Source of the DNA: an uncultured Micrococcales bacterium
GTDB taxonomy: Bacteria; Actinomycetota; Actinomycetes; Actinomycetales; Microbacteriaceae
Direction: 5' to 3'
Assembly (NCBI GenBank): GCA_903824455.1
Contig: CAIJWY010000214.1
Location: forward strand, 1 to 19,215
Length of the DNA: 19,215 nucleotides
Part shown: positions 6,889 to 15,800 of the stretch, one piece after another
Layout: the number at the start of each line of letters is the position of its first letter
How positions within the stretch are numbered: position 1 is the first letter of the stretch
The notes under the pieces: generated by a model
The model's database searches: none
What the model was told of the DNA's origin: nothing
The model's input: only the letters and a program-made list of their open reading frames with translations
Made by a program: the position numbers and the translations under genes

Positions 6889-8751
6889 CTAGATGACTCT
6901 AGGGTCATCGAACTTAACGCTGAGAGGTCTAATGTTCTTCCCAGATTTTGAATTTGTTCGTAGCTGCTTTGATCCCAGTTGCCCCAAGAATCCTCGAACG
7001 ACTTCTGCTACATGAGACCCGTCTGCGTATTTGAACGACGCGACCAGACGGCAATCGATGTCACCGGAAACAGTATTAGCTTGGGAGATTCCCAAGACAT
7101 TGAACGCATGGTCTTTATCGAGAAACTCATTTAGCGCATCGATAACCTCGCGCGAACCGGTTGCGCTGAGAAACCTCTTGGCGGGTGGAAATCCTAACTG
7201 TTCTCTCTCCATGAGCATTACCGACACGGTTTTTGCGATCTCACCAAGCGTTAGTGCGGCCGAAACCTCCGGAGTGACTCCCACTGCCACTGCCTCACCT
7301 CCTGGCCGCATAAATCCGAGTGCGTTGAACCAACTTCTCAACGCGTCTTCCGGAGCCCGCAGTGAATCAACATTTAGCTGTGCTGCACAGTCGAGCAGTG
7401 CGACACCAGAGTAGCCGCCCGACGCAACCGGTTCAATGCCGGGGGTGCAAACCACGATCGCGGGCTTGTTTGCAATGGTTTGATTCAACTGTGTGGCGGT
7501 CACTTCTCGAACAGGTATGCCCGGAAATGACTTACCCAATTGCTCAGCCCATCTAGTGGCACCAGCTGAACCCTGTCTGAGCTTGGCGCTTCTGCACTTG
7601 GAGCAATGGAAGTCAAGATTAAGTTGCCCACACCAGCGGCACACAATCTGACCTTTGGAGTTAAGCCAAAGTGGCCCGTTGCAGTTGTTACACATTGATC
7701 GAGCGCTGCACTCGGCGCAATAGAGAGATCTAGCATTACCTGGCGCTGCCACCTGCACCAGAACCGGTCCGTTTTCCAAAGCGCGTTTAATGAGCTTGTA
7801 TGACATTCCGTCTAGTCCGCTGGAATCACTAACCGACACCTTCGGTCGCCAACTATTTGTCTCCACTTCGCTGAGGTAGCCGATGTTTACAAGTCGTTGG
7901 ATTTCGGCACTCCGAGAGTGCGACAAAAAATGCAAGGGCGCCTCAAAAAGACTCTGTCTGAGTAGCGCGATTTCTCTTGTCGTCAGGTAAGGGGCCTGCT
8001 GATCCTGGTGGCTTTGGTCGCCATCATCCCAGACAACTATCGCTGCATCTGAAGCAATCGGAGAGTAGATGGCATTCCTCGTGCCTAAGACAACACCGCT
8101 TCGTCCAGTCAACTGCTCTAGAAAGCTCAAGTACCGCTCAGACGCCAAAGCATTCGAGTCCATAAGAAGAATTTGATCCGCGGGCAAACTCTCGAGCAAT
8201 TGCTCGTGTATCCGAGTTAAGTCGCGGAAGTCTGGAACGCAGACGATCACCGATTGATCATTGGCGAGATAGTCGGTTGCTATTGAACAGATTCGTTCAA
8301 CAAATTTTGGAAGCCCGTTGTTTTCATTAGCCACGGCAGGGACCAGTTCGGCAGAACGCATTTCTGACTTTTTCGGATCATGAAGCTTTCTTTGGAAGTC
8401 ATACTTCTTTTCCACTCGAACCGCTCGCTTCGGTATTGCGTTTCCGAGTAACTCCCCCACCGAACAGCACTGGCGTTCAGAAATCGCCTTGAGTAACTCG
8501 TATATGTTTTCCGTGAGCACGGGAATTTCTGAGACGATCGACCCTATCGGCGCGAGTTTTCCAGTGAATTGAGCTTTATCGCTTACGCCAACTACGAATC
8601 CCTCTTTTGCCTGTCCGGCGAACTGAACCTTAACCCGCTGACCGAACCGAATGAGCCCGAGCAGTTCAGCGGGAACGACGTATTCGAATTCGCGATTTAG
8701 AGCTGGAAGTGGTGACTCGAATACGACCCGAGCAAAAGCCTCGGAACCCAT
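6889..8751 (-). CDS. priA: Primosomal protein N' (PriA), actinobacterial type without helicase motifs
   Basis: PriA recognises stalled forks and restarts replication. The 620-residue protein has the N-terminal 3'-end-binding domain (about 1-105) and a complete zinc-binding region with eight cysteines at 345, 348, 354, 357, 371, 374, 383 and 386. The conserved EREQLGFPPAKR at 515-526 is also present. However, the helicase part is degenerate: no Walker A P-loop (GxxGxGKT type) occurs between residues 115 and 180, and the usual DEEH box appears as WDDGDQSH at 241-248. As I recall, this is normal for actinobacterial PriA, where the protein probably acts as a structural loader, not as a motor. The ATG is 4 nt after the metK stop. 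It should not be confused with the HisA/TrpF isomerase, also named PriA. Confidence 0.93.
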   Translation of the reverse strand: MGSEAFARVVFESPLPALNREFEYVVPAELLGLIRFGQRVKVQFAGQAKEGFVVGVSDKAQFTGKLAPIGSIVSEIPVLTENIYELLKAISERQCCSVGELLGNAIPKRAVRVEKKYDFQRKLHDPKKSEMRSAELVPAVANENNGLPKFVERICSIATDYLANDQSVIVCVPDFRDLTRIHEQLLESLPADQILLMDSNALASERYLSFLEQLTGRSGVVLGTRNAIYSPIASDAAIVVWDDGDQSHQDQQAPYLTTREIALLRQSLFEAPLHFLSHSRSAEIQRLVNIGYLSEVETNSWRPKVSVSDSSGLDGMSYKLIKRALENGPVLVQVAAPGNARSLYCAECSARSMCNNCNGPLWLNSKGQIVCRWCGQLNLDFHCSKCRSAKLRQGSAGATRWAEQLGKSFPGIPVREVTATQLNQTIANKPAIVVCTPGIEPVASGGYSGVALLDCAAQLNVDSLRAPEDALRSWFNALGFMRPGGEAVAVGVTPEVSAALTLGEIAKTVSVMLMEREQLGFPPAKRFLSATGSREVIDALNEFLDKDHAFNVLGISQANTVSGDIDCRLVASFKYADGSHVAEVVRGFLGQLGSKQLRTNSKSGKNIRPLSVKFDDPRVI

Positions 8752-8755
8752 GACC

Positions 8756-9952
8756 TTAGGAACCTAGAGCTTTTTGCAGTTCAGCAACTCGATCGGTTCG
8801 CTCCCAGGTGAAGTTCGGTAGTTCGCGACCGAAATGACCATAAGCTGCGGTCTCGGTGTAGATCGGACGAAGTAGATCAAGCTCTTGGATGATTGCCTTT
8901 GGCCTTAGGTCGAAGACGGCAGTAACGGCACGAGTAATGGCAACCAGGGAATACTTTTCAGTGCCAAAAGTTTCCACGTACAGACCAACCGGGTTCGCCT
9001 TACCGATGGCGTATGCCACCTGCACTTCCGCTCGGTCGGCGAAACCAGCGGCTACTAGATTCTTGGCTACCCATCGCATAGCGTATGCCGCGGAGCGGTC
9101 TACTTTAGAGGGGTCCTTACCCGAGAACGCTCCTCCACCATGCCTGGCAGCACCCCCATAAGTATCTACGATGATCTTTCGGCCAGTGAGCCCGGCGTCT
9201 CCCATTGGACCTCCAATTTCGAAGCGACCGGTCGGGTTGATTAGCGCTTGGTACTTGCCGAAATCGAACCCAGAAGCCTCAAGCACGGGATCGATTACAA
9301 ACGACTTCATGTCGCTGCGAAGCTGTTCGGTGGTCACCGAAGGGTGATGCTGGGTGGAGAGAACCACGGTGTCTACCGTTTTCGGTATCGAACCTTCGAA
9401 ACCGAGGGTAACCTGGGTTTTCCCATCGGGTCGTAGGTAGTCGAAAACTCCGGTCTTTCGCACCTCGGCCAGCTTTGCGCTGAGCTGATGTGCCAAAGAG
9501 ATTGCTGCCGGCATAAGGTTTGGGGTCTCGTTTGTTGCGTAACCAAACATGATTCCCTGATCGCCCGCACCCTGAGAATCAAGGTCATCTACTGAGGAAC
9601 CCTCACGCACTTCAAAGCCAGTGTTTACTCCCTGTGCGATATCTTGACTCTGTTCACCAATGGACACACTGACACCGCAGCTATTGCCATCGAACCCGAT
9701 GTCTGAGCTGGTGTAGCCAATCTCGGTCACTCGCTTGCGGATTAATGTTGGAATGTCGACGTAGGCGTCTTCTGTGGATATTTCGCCGGCCACATGGACC
9801 AATCCGGTGGTAACCATAGTTTCAACTGCCACTCGGGCGAACGGGTCTTGCTCCAAAAGCGCATCAAGGATGGTGTCGCTAATTTGGTCACAGATTTTAT
9901 CTGGGTGACCTTCGGTAACTGACTCTGATGTAAACAGGCGTAATTCTGACAT
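8756..9952 (-). CDS. metK: S-adenosylmethionine synthetase
   Basis: Makes SAM from methionine and ATP; SAM is used by the neighbouring RsmB and many other methyltransferases. The 398-residue protein is full length and contains the family signatures: TEGHPDK at 13-19 with catalytic His16, GAGDQG at 128-133, and the phosphate-binding GGGAFSGKD at 272-280. The ATG has no recognisable Shine-Dalgarno, and a TATACT hexamer lies 8 nt upstream, so the gene may have its own leaderless or near-leaderless transcript. The spacer is too short to hold a SAM riboswitch. The coaBC-metK-priA order is common in Actinobacteria. Confidence 0.98.
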   Translation of the reverse strand: MSELRLFTSESVTEGHPDKICDQISDTILDALLEQDPFARVAVETMVTTGLVHVAGEISTEDAYVDIPTLIRKRVTEIGYTSSDIGFDGNSCGVSVSIGEQSQDIAQGVNTGFEVREGSSVDDLDSQGAGDQGIMFGYATNETPNLMPAAISLAHQLSAKLAEVRKTGVFDYLRPDGKTQVTLGFEGSIPKTVDTVVLSTQHHPSVTTEQLRSDMKSFVIDPVLEASGFDFGKYQALINPTGRFEIGGPMGDAGLTGRKIIVDTYGGAARHGGGAFSGKDPSKVDRSAAYAMRWVAKNLVAAGFADRAEVQVAYAIGKANPVGLYVETFGTEKYSLVAITRAVTAVFDLRPKAIIQELDLLRPIYTETAAYGHFGRELPNFTWERTDRVAELQKALGS

Positions 9953-9974
9953 TAGGTATCAGTATATTCGCGGT
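9953..9974 (-). promoter_or_regulatory. Possible internal promoter for metK
   Basis: This 22-nt spacer between coaBC and metK has, on the minus strand, TATACT (9961-9966), close to the TATAAT consensus, 8 nt before the ATG. Transcription would start about 1-2 nt before, or at, the metK ATG. No convincing -35 is visible in the end of coaBC, and there is no Shine-Dalgarno. The call rests on hexamer quality and position only. Confidence 0.4.
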
Positions 9975-11165
9975 CTACGACAAACTATCGAGTTTGTTGA
10001 TACTGTCAAAAATTGTTTTCGCGATTTGCGCCTTCGAACCGGAAAAATTAAAGACTTTCTTGGGTCCGATGATCGAAACCGCATTGTCATCGACATCAAA
10101 TGCGACGCCATTAGAAACGTCGTTGGCAACTATCAGGTCAAGGCCCTTGCGGGTCATCTTTTCCTGACCTAAAGCTTCTAAATTGCCTCCAGACGCTGTT
10201 TCGGCGGCAAATCCAACAATTACCGAGCCTGAGTTGATGGCCTTAGCCGAACGGGCGATCATCGAGATAACGTCGGGGTTTTCAATTAGGTGAAGATCCA
10301 GAGTCGATGAACCGCTCTTCTTGATCTTGCTATTGCTAACACTTTCAGGTTTGAAATCGGAAACGGCGGCCGGCATCACAATTACATCGAAACCGAAACC
10401 GATCTCTTCTAGAGCGTTTAGCAAATCAGCAGTCGTCTGAACACTTTCCACAACTACCTCGCTGGAATCGTACCTAAAGTTCGCGGCGATAAGCGTGACC
10501 GTTGCGCCACGGGCAGTTGCTTCCTCGACCAGAGCGATTCCCTGCTTGCCTGATGAACGATTGCCGATGTATCGAACGGGATCAATGAACTCTCTAGTTC
10601 CACCGGCGATGATTAGAACTTTCTTGCCGGCTAGGTCTTTGGGCACTGCAATCGCAAGAGTCTCCCTAACCAGCTGATCGGCTTCAGGTAATCGCCCAAC
10701 TCCGCTGTCGCCGCCGGTCAATCTGCCAACTCCTGGCTCGATAACTCGCAGTCCGCGACTTCTCAACAAAGCGACATTGGAGCTAGTTGCCTTATTTGTC
10801 CACATTTCACTGTGCATGGCGGGAGCGATGAGGATTGGGGCTGCTGTTGCCAAGATGACGTTACCCAAGAGATCGTCCGCGACACCAGCGGCTGTTCTGG
10901 CAAGGAAACTGGCAGTTGCGGGGGCAACCAAGATTGCTTCAGCCCATTGAGCGAGCTCGATGTGACGAACATCGGCAACATCCGAGTAGAGCTCGCTGGC
11001 CACGGGGTTGTGCGAAAGAGCTTCTAGAGTTGCAGCGCCAATAAAACGAAGTGCGTTTGGGGTGGGAACAACGCGCACATCGTGACCTAGTTCGGTGAAT
11101 TCTCGAACGATTTCCGCTGCCTTGAACGCGGCTATGCCACCGGTTATACCAACCAGTATGCGCAT
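9975..11165 (-). CDS. coaBC: Bifunctional phosphopantothenoylcysteine decarboxylase/phosphopantothenate-cysteine ligase
   Basis: Catalyses two consecutive steps of coenzyme A synthesis. The N-terminal CoaC flavoprotein domain (about 1-175) has GITGGIAAFK at 6-15, His68 in HIELA, and PAMHSEMW at 115-122. The C-terminal CoaB ligase domain shows GGTREFIDPVR at 188-198, NRSSGKQG at 202-209, AAVSDF at 266-271, KIKK at 280-283, and KGLDLIVAND at 340-349. Compared with E. coli, the flavoprotein motif Asn (PAMN) is His118 here, and the usual catalytic Cys region reads TGGDSGVGRL with no Cys; I recall this as typical of actinobacterial CoaBC. The start is ATG at 11165, giving 396 residues and the standard MRILVGITGG N-terminus. 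An upstream in-frame extension to 11225 lies entirely within rpoZ and lacks family similarity. Confidence 0.95.
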   Translation of the reverse strand: MRILVGITGGIAAFKAAEIVREFTELGHDVRVVPTPNALRFIGAATLEALSHNPVASELYSDVADVRHIELAQWAEAILVAPATASFLARTAAGVADDLLGNVILATAAPILIAPAMHSEMWTNKATSSNVALLRSRGLRVIEPGVGRLTGGDSGVGRLPEADQLVRETLAIAVPKDLAGKKVLIIAGGTREFIDPVRYIGNRSSGKQGIALVEEATARGATVTLIAANFRYDSSEVVVESVQTTADLLNALEEIGFGFDVIVMPAAVSDFKPESVSNSKIKKSGSSTLDLHLIENPDVISMIARSAKAINSGSVIVGFAAETASGGNLEALGQEKMTRKGLDLIVANDVSNGVAFDVDDNAVSIIGPKKVFNFSGSKAQIAKTIFDSINKLDSLS

Positions 11166-11172
11166 GGCGAAC

Positions 11173-11430
11173 TTAGATCGTGGCGGTCTTGACCAGCTTG
11201 TTCTGGTCGATCTCGCGAAGGGCAATGGTTAGCGCCTTCTCGTCGACTGTCGCTTCAACTAGCGGGCCAACGTTGTTGAAAAGGCTACCGGCCTGCAATT
11301 CGGCGTAGTACTGGTTGATCTGGCGTGCGCGGTTAGCGGCAAACATAACCAGTTCGTACTTCGAGTCGACTTTGCTAAGGAGGTTGTCGATTGAAGGCGA
11401 AACAATGCCTTTTAGGATTTCGGTAGTCAT
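11173..11430 (-). CDS. rpoZ: DNA-directed RNA polymerase omega subunit
   Basis: Small subunit that helps fold and assemble the beta' subunit into RNA polymerase. The 85 residues match the size of actinobacterial omega. The conserved core SKYELVMFAANRARQI is at 23-38, and KALTIALREI at 65-74 is the typical C-terminal helix. The ATG overlaps the gmk stop by 4 nt (ATGA). The start lacks the MAR-type N-terminus that binds ppGpp in E. coli omega, so that control is not expected through this subunit. Position between gmk and coaBC is a strongly conserved arrangement. Confidence 0.95.
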   Translation of the reverse strand: MTTEILKGIVSPSIDNLLSKVDSKYELVMFAANRARQINQYYAELQAGSLFNNVGPLVEATVDEKALTIALREIDQNKLVKTATI

Positions 11431-11975
11431 GTAATCAATTGTAAGACTTTATTGGCGCATTTATCCACATCGTCGTTGATAACAGTGTGTTCGAAGTGCT
11501 CGGCAGCCGCCAACTCAACTACCGCCGTTTGCAGACGTTTAGCCTGCTCGGCAGCGTCCTCGGTTCCCCTGGTACTCAAACGCCGAACCAGTTCTTCCCA
11601 ACTCGGAGGGAGAATGAAAATTGTCAAGGCCTCAGGCATGGCCCTTTTGACCTGCATGGCACCCTGAATGTCGATTTCTAGGACGATTTTCTCACCGCGG
11701 GCTAATGCGGCTAAAACAGGCGCCTTTGGTGTGCCGTATCGATTTAGCCCGTGAACGGTGGCGTATTCAAGGAGTTCCTGATTGGCAATCGCGGCATCGA
11801 ATCGATCCTGCGACCAGAAAAAGTAGTCTTTGCCGTCGATTTCCCCAGGCCGAGGTTCGCGAGTGGTTGCCGAAACCGACAACTTGATCTCTGGATGCGT
11901 CGATAGCAGGTGGCGAACCACGGTGCCCTTACCAACCGCGGTCGGTCCGGCAATCACTGCTAAACGAGAAGACAT
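11427..11975 (-). CDS. gmk: Guanylate kinase
   Basis: Phosphorylates GMP to GDP with ATP. The 182-residue protein is compact (E. coli Gmk is about 207). The P-loop GPTAVGKGT is at 10-18; GMP-binding residues sit in SVSATTREPRPGE at 33-45, with Arg39 and Arg42, and in DYFF at 50-53; EYATVHG is at 70-76 and LEIDIQGA at 99-106. The reading frame cannot extend upstream because the in-frame pyrF stop (TAG) is 9 nt before the ATG, so there is no N-terminal fusion domain. No Shine-Dalgarno is visible. The gene overlaps rpoZ by 4 nt. The product channels purine nucleotides next to the pyrimidine genes. Confidence 0.97.
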   Translation of the reverse strand: MSSRLAVIAGPTAVGKGTVVRHLLSTHPEIKLSVSATTREPRPGEIDGKDYFFWSQDRFDAAIANQELLEYATVHGLNRYGTPKAPVLAALARGEKIVLEIDIQGAMQVKRAMPEALTIFILPPSWEELVRRLSTRGTEDAAEQAKRLQTAVVELAAAEHFEHTVINDDVDKCANKVLQLIT

Positions 11976-11984
11976 AACTAAAGA

Positions 11985-12821
11985 CTACTTAGTTAGACCC
12001 TGAACAAGCTCAGAATTTGCGTTCACTATGGCACTGGACAGGTCTCTTGCCCCGGCATCCAAGATTGATCGCGATACCGAAAAGGACACTTGCGAAGATA
12101 ATCCCTTATAGATTGCTCTAGCGTCGGAAAGTTTCGCTCCTTGAGCTCCAAACCCCGGTGCCAAAATGGGAATGAGATCGGCTTCTGTTTTGATACCGTA
12201 TCGCTCCAAATCGAGGGTTGCTCCGAGCACGGCTCCGCGTGAACCGAGCATTCCAGCGGGATTGGCGTTGAGCCCAGACAGCTGTGCGAACTGATCCGAA
12301 GCTAGGGTCCTGCCGTTCACCTGCGCCAATTGCACGCTCTCCCCCTGTTGATTAGATGTTGCAACCAGCGAATAGAAACCTTTTCCGAATGCTTGCCATT
12401 TCCCAAAAACCTCGGACGTCTCCGCGAGACCCAAATATGGAGAGGTGGTCACGGCGTCGGCGTAAAGACCAGACAAATCTCCAAACCATGCTTCGAGATA
12501 GGCGTCCATGGTTGAACCAATGTCTCCGCGCTTGGCATCGGCAATTACGATAAGCCCTTCGGAATGGGCGAATTGAGTAGCCTCGGAAAGAACCTCGTAT
12601 CCAGTGGCGCCAAAACGCTCAAAGAAGGAAACCTGGGGTTTGACGGCCGAGACTAAACCGGATGCGGCTTCAACAACTCTGAGTGAAAATTCTCGAAGCC
12701 CCTTTGGCGAATCGTCTAAGTCCCATGAAGTCAAAAGATGGGAATGTGGATCGATACCAACGCATAGCTGACCCTTGGCCTCGAATGCCGCGCTGAGCTT
12801 TTCCCCAAACGAATTAGCCAA
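11985..12821 (-). CDS. pyrF: Orotidine 5'-phosphate decarboxylase (subfamily 2)
   Basis: Catalyses the last step of UMP synthesis. Motifs include CVGIDPH at 20-26, KPQ at 61-63, the catalytic DAKRGDIGST at 95-104 (Asp95, Lys97, Asp100), PGFGAQG at 222-228 and SVSRSIL at 248-254, the layout of the longer subfamily 2 enzymes of Actinobacteria. The start chosen is TTG at 12821, giving 278 residues with an N-terminus (MANSFGEKLSAAF) of the expected kind. It overlaps the carB stop by 8 nt with the same pattern seen at the carA/carB and fmt/rsmB junctions. The frame stays open back to 12902, but those 27 extra residues lie fully inside carB and look unlike a PyrF N-terminus. The gene is certain; the exact start is likely. 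Confidence 0.94.
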   Translation of the reverse strand: MANSFGEKLSAAFEAKGQLCVGIDPHSHLLTSWDLDDSPKGLREFSLRVVEAASGLVSAVKPQVSFFERFGATGYEVLSEATQFAHSEGLIVIADAKRGDIGSTMDAYLEAWFGDLSGLYADAVTTSPYLGLAETSEVFGKWQAFGKGFYSLVATSNQQGESVQLAQVNGRTLASDQFAQLSGLNANPAGMLGSRGAVLGATLDLERYGIKTEADLIPILAPGFGAQGAKLSDARAIYKGLSSQVSFSVSRSILDAGARDLSSAIVNANSELVQGLTK

Positions 12822-15800
12822 GTTTCTCAGCTCGATCCTTGGCGTGCTCTTGAAGCGAGCGAACCTCGAATGGCCCGGCGATAACTCTCTCGAATGAACC
12901 AATCGCCGCGCTCAACTGCGCAATCGTGGTAAAGATAGCCTTATCAGCCGCCGTTGTGGCCGCGCGAATCTCATAACCATCTTTACGTGCCGATGAGCCC
13001 GACGGAGTGTTAACAACAACGTCGACCTTGCCATCGGTTATCAAGTCGACAATCGATGGCTCAAGCCCAGGGCTCGACGCCTTGCGAACACTTTCCGCTG
13101 CAATCCCGTGTCGTTCCAAAATCGACGCAGTTCCCTCGGTAGCCAGGATTTTGTATCCGAGCTGCTGAAGGCGCCTAACCGGCAGGAGAACCTGAGGTTT
13201 GTCACGGTCGGCGACGGAAATGAAGATCGTTCCGCTGGTTGGCAAAGCACTTCCAGCGGCCGCCTGACTTTTTGCGAAAGCGGTGGGGAAGTCTACATCG
13301 ATACCCATGACTTCACCGGTGGAACGCATCTCAGGACCCAACAGTGAGTCCACGAATCGTCCGTCTTTCGTGGCAAAGCGCTTGAATGGTAGAACCGCCT
13401 CTTTTACAGAAATGGCAGAGCCAGCGGGAATATGCGTGCCATCAACCTTTGGTAGGTGACCCTGTGCTTTGAGTTCCGCAATGGTGCGGCCGACCATAAC
13501 CAGGGAAGCCGCTTTTGCCAGAGTGATTCCTAGTGCTTTGGAAACGAACGGAACGGTTCTAGACGCCCGGGGGTTTGCCTCGAGAACATAGAGGACATCA
13601 TTGGCAATCGCGAACTGAACATTGATTAGTCCGATAACACCAATGCCTTTGGCAATCAATTCGGTGCCTGAACGAACTCGCTCGATCTGAGCTGCGGAAA
13701 GCGTTATCGGCGGCAAGGTACAGGAAGAGTCGCCAGAGTGAATTCCCGCTTCTTCGATGTGCTCCATTACGCCACCAACATAGAGTTCGTGTCCGTCGTA
13801 AAGTGCGTCAATGTCAATTTCAATTGCGTCATCGAGAAAACGGTCAACCAGCAACGGGTAACCGGGCCCAATCAGACCGAACTCAGCAATTCGATCGAAG
13901 TATCCGACTAGCGAATTCGAGTCGTAAACAATTTCCATCCCACGACCACCGAGAACAAAAGACGGACGTACCAATACCGGGTAACCGATTCGCTCCGCAA
14001 TTTCGGTCGCTTCGGCAAGATTCACGGCAACGCCGTTCGCCGGAGAGCGGAGACCTGCCTGGTCAAGAATTTCGCTGAACAGTCCTCGTTCTTCGGCTAG
14101 ATCAATGGCTTCCGGAGAGGTACCCAAAATAGGGATGCCCGCGGCTTTTAGCCCCTTGGCTAAGCCCAGAGCTGTTTGACCTCCGAGTTGCACAACCACG
14201 CCAACCAGCTCACCGCTCTGGCTTTCAGCGTGGATAACTTCTAAGACATCTTCTAAGGTAAGCGGTTCGAAGTAGAGGCGATCTGAGGTGTCGTAGTCGG
14301 TAGAAACGGTCTCAGGATTGCAGTTGATCATGATGGTTTCGAACCCAGCATCGGAGAGAGCAAAGGAAGCGTGAACGCACGAATAATCGAATTCAACACC
14401 CTGTCCGATGCGGTTCGGTCCGGATCCAAGGATTACGACCTTGCGACGACCAGACGCCACAACTTCCGTCTCCTGCTCGTAGGTTGAATAGTGGTATGGA
14501 GTGAGAGCAGGAAACTCGCCGGCACAGGTGTCTACCGTCTTGAAAACCGGACGAAGATTCAGCGCGTGACGAATTGAACGCACCTCAGATTCAGAAATCT
14601 CGCGAAGTTGTGCCATCTGAGCGTCGGAGAAACCGTGTTCCTTGGCTAGTTTGATAATCTCCGCGTCTAGTTCCGAAGCATCAGAGACCGCTTTGGCCAC
14701 TTCGTTAATCAAAACAATCTGATCGATAAACCACGGGTCGATTTTGGTCGATTCAAATGCTTGCTCCGGCGTGGCACCTAAACGTAACGCCTGCTGAACC
14801 GCAACGATTCGACCGTCGGTCGGTATCTTGATTTCTTCAATGAGTTCGGCAATCGATTTGGTTTGCTCTCCCCAGTGGAACGAAGAACCCTTCTTCTCTA
14901 GGGAACGAAGCGCCTTCTGCAAGGCCTGGCTATAGTTTCTTCCAATCGCCATGGCCTCACCAACCGATTTCATGGTGGTGGTTAGAGTCGGATCAGCGGC
15001 CGGGAACTTCTCGAACGCAAACCTTGGCACCTTGACCACAACGTAGTCGAGGGTTGGTTCAAAACTCGCTGGAGTTACGCGAGTTATGTCGTTTGGTATT
15101 TCGTCCAGCGTGTAACCGATTGCCAACTTAGCCGCAATCTTCGCAATAGGAAAACCGGTGGCTTTTGAAGCAAGTGCCGACGAACGGCTGACTCGCGGAT
15201 TCATTTCAATGACAATTACGCGTCCGTCACTGGGGTCAACCGCAAACTGAATGTTGCAACCACCGGTGTCTACGCCAACATCGCGAATGATTCGAATTCC
15301 AATGTCACGAAGATTCTGGAATTCGCGGTCGGTGAGCGTTAGCGCCGGAGCCACGGTGATCGAATCTCCCGTATGCACACCTACCGGGTCAACGTTTTCA
15401 ATGGAACAGACCACCACGGTGTTGTCAGCGGTGTCGCGCATGAGCTCGAGTTCGTATTCCTTCCATCCGAGAATTGATTCCTCGAGCAGCACCTCGGTGG
15501 TTGGACTGGCCTGAAGACCTGCTCCAGCAATGCGACGAAGGTCGGCCTCGTTATAGGCGAATCCTGATCCCAGCCCACCCATGGTGAAGGAAGGTCGCAC
15601 CACCATTGGGTATCCGAGAACCTCCACGGCGCCGAGAACTTCTTCGATGTTATGAGCGATTACCGAGCGAGCAACCTCGGCTCCAGCGTCGAGCACTAGC
15701 TGCTTGAAAAGCTGGCGATCCTCACCCTTTTTGATTGCCTCAACCTTGGCTCCGATGAGTTCAACGTTGTACTTTTCTAGGATTCCCATTTCGTGCAGAG

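Noticed and set aside
7031..7414. 127-residue open frame on the plus strand
   Set aside because: Antisense to the C-terminal half of priA; no family resemblance and no ribosome binding site noted.
9953..9974. SAM riboswitch upstream of metK
   Set aside because: The spacer is 22 nt, far too short, and the sequence before it codes for the conserved CoaB domain.
11166..11225. N-terminal extension of coaBC by 20 residues
   Set aside because: Overlaps rpoZ completely and lacks family similarity; the ATG at 11165 gives the standard N-terminus.
12822..12902. N-terminal extension of pyrF by 27 residues from an upstream TTG
   Set aside because: Entirely within carB; the TTG at 12821 gives a normal PyrF N-terminus and an 8-nt overlap matching other junctions.
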